From: CAYTGR01 sp964437445
Lineage (GTDB): Bacteria > Chloroflexota > Anaerolineae > B4-G1 > SLSP01
NCBI GenBank assembly: GCA_964437445.1
Contig: CAYTGR010000023.1
Span: 5,015-69,014 of the forward strand
DNA length: 64,000 nucleotides
Reading direction: 5' to 3'
Below, piece by piece: positions 41,398 through 50,143 of the stretch (positions are counted from its first letter, which is position 1; each line of letters opens with the position of its first letter). The notes under the pieces are model-generated. The model had not been told where the DNA came from and ran no database searches. It saw only the letters and a program-made list of their open reading frames with translations. The position numbers and the translations under genes are program-made.

Positions 41398-43952
41398 AGC
41401 GCAGCTGGCAACAGAGCGCGGTGCTGCTCCTGGCCGGCCTGCTTTGGGCGCAGTTGCTGGCCGCCGCCACCCACCTCTCTCTCACCGTGGACGAAGGCTT
41501 TCACATCACCAGCGGCTACGAATATCTGCGCACCGGGCGGTTGCAGCTCTTTGATGAGCACACGCCGCTGGCCAAAGCCCTGTTCGCCTGGCCGCTCTTT
41601 TTCGTGCCCGACCTGCCCCCGCCGGAGACCGCGCCGGGCTATGCCGAGGGCGACCTGATCCAGGTGGCGCAGGCGACGGTGCTGGCCTATCGCCCGTTGG
41701 AGCGGGTGGCCGTGGCCTGTCGCGTGCCGGTGGCGCTGCTGACGGTGCTCCTGGCGGCGACGGTGTACCGCTGGGCCGCGGTGGAATTCGGCCCCACGGC
41801 AGGGCTGCTCGCGCTCACGCTTTTCGCATTAGATCCCAACCTCCTGGCCCACGGCAGTCTGGCGACAACCGACCTGGGCGCGGTGGCTTTCATTTTCTGG
41901 GCGACGGGGGCCTTTGTCCGCTACCTGCGGCGCCCTACCCGCGCGCGTTGGGCGCTGGCGGCGCTGCTCCTGGGCCTGGCGCAGGGGGCCAAGCTGACCG
42001 CGTTGCTGCTGCTGCCGGTCTGCGGTCTTTTGTGGCTGGCCCAGGTTTGGCGCAACCGTGACCGTCTGGCATTGACCCGCGCTGTGCTCCGGTCGGGCCT
42101 GGACTTAGTGGCGCTCGTGGGGGCGGCGGCGCTTGTGCTGTGGGCGCTCTACGGCTTTGAGGTGCGCCCGCTGCCGGAGATCGCCGGCGGCGCCCTCCCG
42201 CTCCCGGCTGCCAGCCACGTGGCGCGCTGGCTGCGATTGCAGGCCAACCTGGCCTACGGCCGCGAATCCTTCCTGCTGGGCCAAAACGGGATGCACGGCT
42301 GGTGGTACTACTTCCCCGTCGCCTTCGCGCTCAAAACGCCGCTGCCAACGCTGGGGATTCTGCTCTGGGTGCTATACAAAGCCGTCAGCCGTCAGCTGTC
42401 AGCCATCAGCCTTCAGCCGTCAGCCATCAGCCGTCAGCCGTCAGCCTTCAGCCGTCAGCCGCCAGCCTTCAGCCGTCAGCCGTCAGCCTTCAGCCTTCAG
42501 CCGTCAGCCTTCAAGATTCCCCCCTCCCTCCGCCAGTACCTGCCGCTGCTCCTGTTCCCGCTGCTCTACGCCCTCTCCAGCCTGACCAGTTCCCTCAACA
42601 TCGGCTACCGCCACCTGCTGCCGATTTTCCCTTTCTTGTACGTAGCCGTCAGCGGTCAGTTTTCAGCGTTCAGCCGTCAGCCATCAGCCGTCAGCCGTCA
42701 GCCGTTAGCAGTGAGCAGTCAGCCCTTACGCAACACGCAACACGCCTCACGTTTCACGTCTCACGTTTCACGCCTCACGCCTCACGTTTCACGTTTCACG
42801 CTTTACGCCCTCCTTGCCTGGCTGGCCTTCGGCACGCTGCGCCTCACCCCGCACTATCTGGCCTTTTTCAATGAACTGGCGGGCGGGCCGGATGGCGGCT
42901 GGCGGTATCTGGCCGATTCCAACACCGATTGGGGCCAGGGCTATGGCGAGCTGGCCCGCTTCCAACAGGAGCGGGGGCTGGGACCGGTGAAACTTTCTGC
43001 CTTTGTCTTCTACGACCCGGCAGCCTACGGGGTGCGCTACGAGCCGCTGACGCCGTTCGGCGGCCACACGCCGGCGGTTTTCCCTTCTCGCTTCAACCCG
43101 CCGCCCGGTGATTACGTGATCAGCGCCACGACGTTAGACGGCGTGCCGCTGGCCGATCCGGCGATGTACGACTGGTTCCGCCACCGCGAACCGGAGGCGC
43201 GCATCGCCCACGTTCTGTTCTACTACCACGTGCCGGAGCCGGAACTCCCTCCCGGCTGGCTCGCGCAGTGCACGACCCCGGTCGCGCCGCTGACGCCGGA
43301 AGCGATCACGGAGGGCTTTGGGCGGGACGATCTGCGACAGGCGACCTTTGATTGCACAGCCGGCTGGCTCTACCCCGGCGGGGAAGCGCCCGGCTGGTTC
43401 GCGCTCTTCCGCGCGACGGCAACCGGCGCCGATCCCTTCATCCAGGCCCGCCTGGCGACGGCCCGGCTCAGTTACGAGCAACGGTACACCGGCGCCTTGC
43501 CCTCCTTTGCACTTTACGAGCAGACCGGTCGCCCCGCCCCGGCCACACCGGCCGCTGCCGAGATCCACATCGGGACAGTAACCTTCCTGGGCAGCGCGGT
43601 CCTCAACCCCCGGGCTGCCCGTCCCGGCGCGACGGTGGAGCTGGAGACCTGGTGGCGCGTGACCGAGGTCCCCTCCCGGCCGCTTTCTATCATGCTGCAC
43701 CTGCTGGGGCCGGCCGGCACCGTGATCGTGGGCGACGGCTTGGGCGTGCCGGTAGACCAGTGGCAGCCGGGCGACATCATCGTCCAGCGGCACCGGCTGC
43801 TGCTCCCGCCGGAGGCGCCGGCGGGCGAGTACGTCCCGGAGACCGGCATCTACTGGGCCGAGACGGTGGAACGCTGGCCAGTGCAGGTCAACGGGCAGGC
43901 CGCCGGCGATAGCCTCCGCCTGGCCCCGCTCACCGTGGAGTCCCGCCGATGA
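41394..43952 (+). CDS. GT39/PMT-like membrane glycosyltransferase C with in-frame repeat insertions
   Basis: The 852-residue third paralogue starts with GTG at 41394. Catalytic-type loop 'LSLTVDEGFHITSGY', 'FDEHTPLAKAL'; conserved 'LNIGYRHLLPIFPFLY' and 'YLADSNTDWGQGYGELARF'; Cys pair 'AQCTTPVAPL' / 'FDCTAGWLYPG'; C-terminal beta domain 'LHLLGPAGTVIVGDGLGVPVD'. Two loops are expanded by short tandem repeat DNA (42381-42512 and 42643-42809). They are translated as 'SRQPSAF'-type heptapeptides and a Ser/His/Arg-rich stretch that paralogues A and B lack. The reading frame stays open across both. It overlaps glycosyltransferase D by four bases (ATGA). Confidence 0.8.
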   Translation: MKRSWQQSAVLLLAGLLWAQLLAAATHLSLTVDEGFHITSGYEYLRTGRLQLFDEHTPLAKALFAWPLFFVPDLPPPETAPGYAEGDLIQVAQATVLAYRPLERVAVACRVPVALLTVLLAATVYRWAAVEFGPTAGLLALTLFALDPNLLAHGSLATTDLGAVAFIFWATGAFVRYLRRPTRARWALAALLLGLAQGAKLTALLLLPVCGLLWLAQVWRNRDRLALTRAVLRSGLDLVALVGAAALVLWALYGFEVRPLPEIAGGALPLPAASHVARWLRLQANLAYGRESFLLGQNGMHGWWYYFPVAFALKTPLPTLGILLWVLYKAVSRQLSAISLQPSAISRQPSAFSRQPPAFSRQPSAFSLQPSAFKIPPSLRQYLPLLLFPLLYALSSLTSSLNIGYRHLLPIFPFLYVAVSGQFSAFSRQPSAVSRQPLAVSSQPLRNTQHASRFTSHVSRLTPHVSRFTLYALLAWLAFGTLRLTPHYLAFFNELAGGPDGGWRYLADSNTDWGQGYGELARFQQERGLGPVKLSAFVFYDPAAYGVRYEPLTPFGGHTPAVFPSRFNPPPGDYVISATTLDGVPLADPAMYDWFRHREPEARIAHVLFYYHVPEPELPPGWLAQCTTPVAPLTPEAITEGFGRDDLRQATFDCTAGWLYPGGEAPGWFALFRATATGADPFIQARLATARLSYEQRYTGALPSFALYEQTGRPAPATPAAAEIHIGTVTFLGSAVLNPRAARPGATVELETWWRVTEVPSRPLSIMLHLLGPAGTVIVGDGLGVPVDQWQPGDIIVQRHRLLLPPEAPAGEYVPETGIYWAETVERWPVQVNGQAAGDSLRLAPLTVESRR
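42381..42512. repeat. Heptanucleotide tandem array (GTCAGCC) inside glycosyltransferase C
   Basis: About 18 imperfect 7-base units (GTCAGCC, ATCAGCC, TTCAGCC). Three units make 21 bases, so the array encodes a 7-residue period ('SRQPSAI/F') without stops. It interrupts the loop after 'LWVLYKA'. Confidence 0.9.
42643..42809. repeat. Compound short-repeat array (GTCAGCC, ACACGCA, TTTCACG) inside glycosyltransferase C
   Basis: Three repeat types in series: GTCAGCC units (42643-42724), ACACGCA units (about 42727-42745) and TTTCACG/CTCACG units (about 42745-42806). The frame stays open through all of them. The same TTTCACG words recur in intergenic DNA at 51457-51489. Confidence 0.88.
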
Positions 43953-46177
43953 AACAGAACGACCGGCTTCCACTGGCGGTTTTGTTGCTGCTGTTCAGCG
44001 GCCTGGTAGTGCTCACCAGCCTCGCCACGCCGCTCTTTGAAGCGCCCGATGAAGTCTGGCATTACGCTTACGTCCGCTGGCTGGCTGCAGGACACGGGCT
44101 GCCCGCGCTGAACAACAACGACAGCGGCGCCAACCAGGAAGTAGCCCAGCCGCCGTTGTATTACGCCGTGGCCGCGCTGCTCAGCGCCCCGGCTCCCGCT
44201 GACGACCTGGAGACACTTTTCTGGAACAATCCGGGTTTTGGCTACCAGGCCCCTGGCACGGTACCCGATAACAAAAACATGCTCATCCACACCGCCCGCG
44301 AGGCGTGGCCCTGGCGCGGCGCAGTCCTGGCGGTGCGATTGGCGCGGCTGAGCTCATGGCTGTTTGGCCTGCTGGCCGTGCTGGCCGCTTACGGGCTGGG
44401 GCAGGCCGCCTTTGCCTCACGGCGCGTGGCCCTGCTGACGGCGGCGCTGGTTGCCTTCCACCCGCAATTTGTCTTCATCAGCGGCGTGGTCAGCAACGAT
44501 GCGGCGACTACGGCGCTCGCCACCGCCGCGCTGTGGAGCGGCGCGCTGGCGCTGCGCCGGCCCACCGCCCGGCAGCTGGCCTTGACCGGCGGGCTGGTCG
44601 GGCTGGCGGCGCTGACCAAGGTCAGCGCGCTGGCATTGCTGCCCCTGCTGGGCGGGGCGCTGCTCTGGAGCGGCTGGCGCGCCGGGACCTCCCCCCGCCG
44701 GCTGGCAGGGCAGCTGCTCCTCTTCGCCGGCGTGGCGCTCACGGTGGGCGGCTGGTGGTACCTGCGCAACGGCCTACTCTACGGCGATCCCCTCGCCATG
44801 CAGGCGCATCTCCAGACACTCTGGCGGCGCACAACCCCGCTGGCAGGAGCGACGCTCCGCCGCGAGCTCTGGCTGCTCTACCGCTCGTTCTGGGGCGCGT
44901 GGGGCTGGGGGCATATCTGGCTGCCCGGCTGGGTCTACCTGCTGCTGGGAGGGCTGCCCCTCACGGCGCTGCTCGGCTGGCTGCGGCGGTGGCAGCGGCG
45001 AGAGTGGCCGCCCCACCTTTCGGCCTGCCTGCTGGCCGCGCTCTGGAGCGGCGCGATCCTGGCAGCGTTGGCGCAGTGGATGCGGCAAGTGGAAGCGCCC
45101 CATGGCCGGCTGCTCTTCCCCGCGCTGGGCGCCTGGGCGCTGCTCCTCGCCGGCAGCTGGCAAGGACTGCTGCGCGGACAAGCTCCCACCGTAACCCGTT
45201 GGCTGCGCCGGTTGATCCAGGGCAGCGTGGCCGGGCTGGCCGCGTTGAGCCTGGTCGTCCCGCCGCTGGTCATCCGGCCGGCGTTGGGCCAACCGCGCTT
45301 AGTGGAGCCGGCCGAGGCCGCAACCAGCGTGACGGGGCCGGCGCTGACCTTCGGCGGCGCGGCGCGCCTGCTGGGCGTGCATGTGGAGCGGCCTACCGTC
45401 GCGCCGGGGGAATGGCTCTCCGTCCGGGCCTGCTGGGAGGCGCTGGCCCCCATGTCGGCGGATTACACCGTCTACGTGCAGCTGATCGGGCGTGACCTGC
45501 TGCGGGCGGGCGAGCGGCTGACCTATCCCGGCTTAGGGCGGTTCCCCACCTCGTTGTGGCCGGTCGGACGGGCCTTTTGTGACGTTTACACCTTGCGGGT
45601 AGAACCCTGGGCGCCGGGGCCTGAGCTGTATGACCTGTTCGTGGGACTCTATGGCGCGACGCCTGAGGATAAGCTCCCGGCCCAGGCAGAGAGCGGAGCA
45701 GCGGTGTTGCCCATCGTGGCGCAGGTGCGGGTAGCGCCGGCGCGCCCGCTCACGCTCCCGGCGGAGGCCACCCCGGTCGCCTACCGGCTGGGCGAGGCCA
45801 TCGCCCTGGCGGGCTACACCGTCGCCGTTGCGCCGGGCGGCGGGGTTTTGACGGCCACGCTCTACTGGCGGGCGCTGGCAGTGCCGCCGGGCGACTACAC
45901 GGTCTTCGTCCATGCGCAGGATGCCGCCGGGGAGCAGCTGGCCCAACACGACGGCCCGCCGCGCGTTGGCAGGTATCCCACCTCCGCCTGGCGGCCCGGC
46001 GACCTGATCCCCGACGAACACGTTTTAATCTCCACAACCCTGACGGCCGATCAACCCATCTGGTTAGCAGTGGGGATGTATCAGCCGCAGACGCTGGAGC
46101 GGCTGCCGGTGGTGGGTGCAGAAGGGCCGGTGGTGAATGATCAGATTCTGTTAGCCAGTTCAGATAAAATCAGGTGA
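43949..46177 (+). CDS. GT39/PMT-like membrane glycosyltransferase D
   Basis: A 742-residue protein. It is more distant from A-C, but has the same plan: about 11 membrane segments with a first loop 'FEAPDEVWHYAYVRWL' and 'QPPLYYAVAALL' (Asp/Glu and PP catalytic-type motifs of ArnT/PMT_2 enzymes). Then 'FISGVVSNDAATTALATAALW' and 'AALTKVSALALLPLLGG'. The C-terminal 270 residues hold two copies of the beta-domain seen singly in A-C and doubly in the protein at 50144-51430 ('LYWRALAVPPGDYTVFVHAQD...YPTSAWRPGDLIPDEH'). It overlaps C by four bases and is followed 10 bases later by the SUMF1-fold gene. Confidence 0.8.
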   Translation: MKQNDRLPLAVLLLLFSGLVVLTSLATPLFEAPDEVWHYAYVRWLAAGHGLPALNNNDSGANQEVAQPPLYYAVAALLSAPAPADDLETLFWNNPGFGYQAPGTVPDNKNMLIHTAREAWPWRGAVLAVRLARLSSWLFGLLAVLAAYGLGQAAFASRRVALLTAALVAFHPQFVFISGVVSNDAATTALATAALWSGALALRRPTARQLALTGGLVGLAALTKVSALALLPLLGGALLWSGWRAGTSPRRLAGQLLLFAGVALTVGGWWYLRNGLLYGDPLAMQAHLQTLWRRTTPLAGATLRRELWLLYRSFWGAWGWGHIWLPGWVYLLLGGLPLTALLGWLRRWQRREWPPHLSACLLAALWSGAILAALAQWMRQVEAPHGRLLFPALGAWALLLAGSWQGLLRGQAPTVTRWLRRLIQGSVAGLAALSLVVPPLVIRPALGQPRLVEPAEAATSVTGPALTFGGAARLLGVHVERPTVAPGEWLSVRACWEALAPMSADYTVYVQLIGRDLLRAGERLTYPGLGRFPTSLWPVGRAFCDVYTLRVEPWAPGPELYDLFVGLYGATPEDKLPAQAESGAAVLPIVAQVRVAPARPLTLPAEATPVAYRLGEAIALAGYTVAVAPGGGVLTATLYWRALAVPPGDYTVFVHAQDAAGEQLAQHDGPPRVGRYPTSAWRPGDLIPDEHVLISTTLTADQPIWLAVGMYQPQTLERLPVVGAEGPVVNDQILLASSDKIR

Positions 46178-46187
46178 GGTGAGTTCC

Positions 46188-47489
46188 ATGAAAAACAAAA
46201 TCTTTAGGGGCTTATTCATCGGCGGGTTAGTTTTGGGGAGCCTGTTCTCGCTGCGGGCGCTGGCCTGGTCAGCACCTGGCGTCCCCCCAGCGGTGGCGGG
46301 TCAAGCCGGCAGCAACGAGGTCTATGTCCCGGCTGGGCCTTTTGGCATGGGATGCAGCGGCGACTTTTCACCCATCAAATGTGACAATGACGCGGTTCCC
46401 ATCCATCTGGTTTATGTGGATGCCTTTTACATTGATAAGTTAGAGGTCACGAATGCTCAATATGCGGCGTGCGTGGCGGCGCGAGCCTGCCAGCCCCCCC
46501 TGAAACTCAGCTCTGAAACGCGCCCTCATTACTATGACAATCCGGCTTATGCCAATTTCCCGGTGATCCACGTAGATTGGGACCGCGCCAATAGCTATTG
46601 CCGCTGGGTGGGCAAACGCCTGCCCACCGAGGCCGAATGGGAGAAAGCCGCGCGGGGGACCGACTTGCGCTGGTTTCCCTGGGGTAATGAAATGCCCACC
46701 TGCGAACGCCAGAACTTTAACGGCTGTCTTGGCGATACCGCGCCGGTGGGCAGCTATCCCGGCAACGCCAGCCCCTACGGCGCGTTGGATATGACCGGCA
46801 ATGTGCGCGAGTGGGTCAACGATCTGTACGACAAACCCTATTACCGGACCTCGCCTTACCTGAACCCTCAGGGGCCGGCCTACACCGATAAAGGTGAGCA
46901 TCTGGTGCGCGGAGGCTCATGGCTGGATTCGGTGGATTTCGGCACCAACACCTGGGTGCGCTTAGACGAAGCCGATATTTACGACACGCACTTGATCGGG
47001 TTCCGCTGTGCTCGCTCTACCACCGATGCGCCTCCGCCCCCGCCTACTCCCACGCCAACCCCCACGCCGTTTGCCACCGGTGCGGTTGACACTGGGGGCG
47101 GGCTGGTCTGGCTCTCTGATCCCCGGCATCTCACCTTAGTGCATGTGCCCACCGCTGTGGTCACTGAAACCACGTTCCTCACGCTCACCTACGGCGGCGA
47201 GCCGGCGAGCGGAAACTTGCAGGGGATTCAACACTTTTTCTGGTTAGAGACCGCCTCTCAGCCTTTCCCGGCCCCGGTAGAAGTGCTGCTGGGATTTAAA
47301 GGGCGATACCCTGTTCTCTCCGGTACGCTGGACCTGTATCGGCTGAGCGCCGGCACCTGGCTGACTGAGGGTATCACCGTGACCCAACGCGGCGGCGAAT
47401 ATCTGATCGCCTGGATTACCCGGCCGGGGTTATATGGCCTGTTAGGGCAAACGCAGCGTCTTTATCTACCCTTACTGCTGCGTCGTTAG
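46188..47489 (+). CDS. Secreted SUMF1/FGE-fold protein without catalytic cysteines
   Basis: A 433-residue exported protein with a signal peptide of about 30 residues. The formylglycine-generating-enzyme-like domain (about 45-285) has 'VPAGPFGMGC', 'IDKLEVTNAQYAAC', 'CRWVGKRLPTEAEWEKAARG', 'FPWGNEMPTCE', 'DMTGNVREWVNDLY' and 'GEHLVRGGSWLD'. Where true FGE has two active-site Cys after RGGS there are none ('DSVDFGTNTWVRLDEADI'), so sulfatase activation is unlikely. A Pro/Thr linker ('PPPTPTPTPTPF') leads to a beta-rich domain and the terminal 'RLYLPLLLRR'. GAGGTGAG precedes the ATG at 46188. The 3' end overlaps the convergent CotH gene by 18 bases. Confidence 0.85.
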   Translation: MKNKIFRGLFIGGLVLGSLFSLRALAWSAPGVPPAVAGQAGSNEVYVPAGPFGMGCSGDFSPIKCDNDAVPIHLVYVDAFYIDKLEVTNAQYAACVAARACQPPLKLSSETRPHYYDNPAYANFPVIHVDWDRANSYCRWVGKRLPTEAEWEKAARGTDLRWFPWGNEMPTCERQNFNGCLGDTAPVGSYPGNASPYGALDMTGNVREWVNDLYDKPYYRTSPYLNPQGPAYTDKGEHLVRGGSWLDSVDFGTNTWVRLDEADIYDTHLIGFRCARSTTDAPPPPPTPTPTPTPFATGAVDTGGGLVWLSDPRHLTLVHVPTAVVTETTFLTLTYGGEPASGNLQGIQHFFWLETASQPFPAPVEVLLGFKGRYPVLSGTLDLYRLSAGTWLTEGITVTQRGGEYLIAWITRPGLYGLLGQTQRLYLPLLLRR

Positions 47490-50135
47490 GCGCTTCGCTC
47501 CAGGGCGGCGGTGGTTGGTATGCCACCGCCGCCAGGCCACCCCCAGGCCCAGCAGCAGCCCGCAGCCACCCAGCACCACCCATTCCCAGCGCAGGGCCGT
47601 TGAACGCTGCCCCGGATTGAGCGCGCCCGGCGTGAGCTGGTTCACGCTGCCGAGCCGGCGCGCATCGCCCGATTGGTAATCCGGCGGGTCCACGCGCCAC
47701 GCTGCCGTGTCGTCATTGCGGCCTTGACCGGTGAAGTACGCACCATCATCGCCCCCTAACCCCCGGAAAGGCGCAGGAAAAACGACCCCATCGGCCAGAA
47801 TGCCAAACGAGACGGGGGTCACCCCATTGCCCTCGGCGACAAAGTCCACACCGATGTCATCGGTGAAGGCGGTTGTCGGCCCGGGAGCCAGCAGGGCTAG
47901 CGCATCGCGTCCAGTTCCAATCCCGAAGCCCGGGTCAGTTTTAACATCCAGGTTCCCATTGCCAACGTAAAAAATTAACCGCCCGTCGCTTAAATCAAGA
48001 TCATCCTGTGGAAAGTAAGCCGTGTTGACCGGCGTCTCGCTGGCGAGAATGAGGATCACTGTTCCACGCGGGACGGCAGCCAGCACAGCGCTTTGCGGCA
48101 GTATAATAGAGCCCTCGCCCGTGCCTGCCTTGGTGTCATTATCGGTAAGCCGCCAGCCGCGCAGGTCGGTGGTGTGACGTCGGACCAGTAATTCAATCCA
48201 GTCGCCTTCAATTGGGCGATCATTAACTGTGGGGTAGTGGGTGCCATTGTCGTTGATCCAGTATTCGTTAATCATCACGTCATCCGGGTGCAGCGCCGGA
48301 TCGTTGGCCGGGATAAGGGCGAAATACGCCGTCAGTGGCGAAGTTTCCCCGGCAGTGATAGCGTGTGAGGCAGTCGGGATGCCATCACTCCAGCCGGCGA
48401 AGGCGTAGTCCGGCGCCGGTACCGCGATGGCCTGGAACGGGATAGAGGTGCTGACATGACCGGCCCAGGGAATTGTGGGGAGCGGCCATCCGTTCAGGTA
48501 GATCTGTCCGCCAGACGCAGGTTCCGCGGTGAGCGTGAGCGTCGTTGTGTCGCCCAAAGGAAAGATGGTAGCCAGCTGTTGGTGCATGAGCGCGGGGCGG
48601 CGGGCAGCAAAGTCACGCAACGCTGCAACGTTGGCTTCCCAGTCGGTGAGGGAGGGCCAGCGGGCAACTTCGTAGCCGATGTCGGGACGTATCATAGCGG
48701 CCAGTTGCTCTATCCGGGCGGCCATCGCCTCTGGCGCCAGCACCGTGTTGAGCAGCACCTCACTCCGCGCGATGAATTGCGTCTGGTAAGCATCGTTTTT
48801 CATCAAGGATTGGAACAACAGCCCAAAATCCTCTTCAGTGGCGGCGGTGCGGAAGAGTGACGGTTCATGGGTCGGATCAAGCTGGCCGCCCCAATCGCCA
48901 CCGTTGCCATAAATCCAGAACCAACGCCCGCCACCGTCATGGGCACGCGCCACACTTAGTGCGTTCTCCGGGAACCCAAAGTAGAGACGCAGGATGGCGT
49001 AATCGGTGAAACTATCCACGTCCATTTGCTCACGTAGCATGGCGTAGGCTGCCGAATCGTCCAGCGGATGGGACTTGACCCAGCTCATCAGCGCTGCCCA
49101 TTGGTCGGAATCGCCCTCCCGGGCTTTTTGGCTGCGGATCAGATCGGGCGTCTGAATGCCGAAATTTTCGTCCAGGTAAAAATTATCCAGGCGCTCGCTC
49201 AGGAGGTAAATACCCCATGTTTGACCGTTGATAAAGAGCAACACCGGTCGTGTCTGGGCGGCTGGCAGCCCCAGCACATTGGCAATGTCGGCCACCAGCG
49301 GCTCCTGGAGCAGCGTCCAGCGGCCGGTGCGATCGCCGGCTGCCAGCAGCAGGTGGCGGTAGTTCTGGTTTTCCAGCGTTTGTTGGGGGTGGTTGGAAAA
49401 AAGCGTGGTTTGTAAAGTTGGGCTGCCGCCGTAATCGGCGCGGAAATAGAGCCGCAGCGATGGTTTGGGGCTGGAGACGGGACGTTCGCCGTGGAGGGCC
49501 AGCCCTGGCGGCAGGTCAGAACTGGTCGCAACTTCTTGCCAGAAGCGTTGGAAGACGCCGTTGTCCTGATAGCGGAGTCCCGCCGGAGTTTCAAAACTGA
49601 CGCGATGGTCCTCAAAAAAAGTGAGGTAGACGGGACGCTCCCAGGCGTCACCACGTTCCTCGGTGTGGAGCAGGATGCCACGGTCGGCGCTCCATAGATC
49701 GACTGGATCGGCCGCAATGGAGAGGATGGGCAGTGTGTGCGTTACGCCGACGATGTAGGCGCTGGTGGCTATGGGGCCGGCCGCGCCGTTGACAAACTCG
49801 CGCGCGCGCACAACGGTCACGCCGGGGGCGGCGACGTCCAGGCGCAGGGGGTGGGTGTAACGCATTCCGACCGTCGTGGTTGGAGCCGTGCCGTCCAATG
49901 TGAAGACAACCGGTGCCCTGGGCACTTGCGGGCGGATCTCCACCGCCATGCTGCCGGCATAGACGCCGCTGGGCGGGGTGAAGGTGACCCCGCTGTTAGC
50001 GGCAACGGCACGGGTTTCACGCGGCCCGGCCGGCAGTGGCGTGCGTTCCATGCGATCTGTTACCCAGAGCGCCCCGGCCAGCCCGATAGCCAGCAGGAGC
50101 AGGGGGGTGAATTTCTTCAGTGTTTCATAGTTCAT
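47472..50135 (-). CDS. CotH-family kinase-like protein with chitobiase-type and lamin-tail domains
   Basis: An 887-residue membrane-attached protein. N-terminal anchor or signal (about 10-25), then a CHB_HEX_C-like beta domain (about 48-130, 'GVYAGSMAVEIRP...VVFTLDGTAPTT'). A CotH-type kinase domain (about 135-530) has 'VYLTFFEDHRVSFETPAGLRYQDN', 'LFINGQTWGIYLLSERLDNFY' and 'FWIYGNGGDWGG'. A repeat-like 'ITAGETSPLTAYFA' region follows, then a lamin-tail domain (about 640-790, 'MINEYWINDNGTHY...WIELLVRRHTTDLRGWRLTDND'). A C-terminal membrane helix precedes a basic tail. CotH proteins of spores phosphorylate secreted coat proteins; whether the catalytic Asp is kept here is not certain. It is the last gene of the minus-strand operon, eight bases after the preceding gene. 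Confidence 0.8.
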   Translation of the reverse strand: MNYETLKKFTPLLLLAIGLAGALWVTDRMERTPLPAGPRETRAVAANSGVTFTPPSGVYAGSMAVEIRPQVPRAPVVFTLDGTAPTTTVGMRYTHPLRLDVAAPGVTVVRAREFVNGAAGPIATSAYIVGVTHTLPILSIAADPVDLWSADRGILLHTEERGDAWERPVYLTFFEDHRVSFETPAGLRYQDNGVFQRFWQEVATSSDLPPGLALHGERPVSSPKPSLRLYFRADYGGSPTLQTTLFSNHPQQTLENQNYRHLLLAAGDRTGRWTLLQEPLVADIANVLGLPAAQTRPVLLFINGQTWGIYLLSERLDNFYLDENFGIQTPDLIRSQKAREGDSDQWAALMSWVKSHPLDDSAAYAMLREQMDVDSFTDYAILRLYFGFPENALSVARAHDGGGRWFWIYGNGGDWGGQLDPTHEPSLFRTAATEEDFGLLFQSLMKNDAYQTQFIARSEVLLNTVLAPEAMAARIEQLAAMIRPDIGYEVARWPSLTDWEANVAALRDFAARRPALMHQQLATIFPLGDTTTLTLTAEPASGGQIYLNGWPLPTIPWAGHVSTSIPFQAIAVPAPDYAFAGWSDGIPTASHAITAGETSPLTAYFALIPANDPALHPDDVMINEYWINDNGTHYPTVNDRPIEGDWIELLVRRHTTDLRGWRLTDNDTKAGTGEGSIILPQSAVLAAVPRGTVILILASETPVNTAYFPQDDLDLSDGRLIFYVGNGNLDVKTDPGFGIGTGRDALALLAPGPTTAFTDDIGVDFVAEGNGVTPVSFGILADGVVFPAPFRGLGGDDGAYFTGQGRNDDTAAWRVDPPDYQSGDARRLGSVNQLTPGALNPGQRSTALRWEWVVLGGCGLLLGLGVAWRRWHTNHRRPGAKRLTTQQ

Positions 50136-50143
50136 GGATCAAC

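Noticed and set aside
42381..42512. CRISPR-like array
   Set aside because: Units are 7 bases without spacers, inside a coding frame. No cas genes occur in the window.
46188..47489. Active formylglycine-generating enzyme for sulfatases
   Set aside because: The catalytic Cys pair is missing and no sulfatase gene is nearby.
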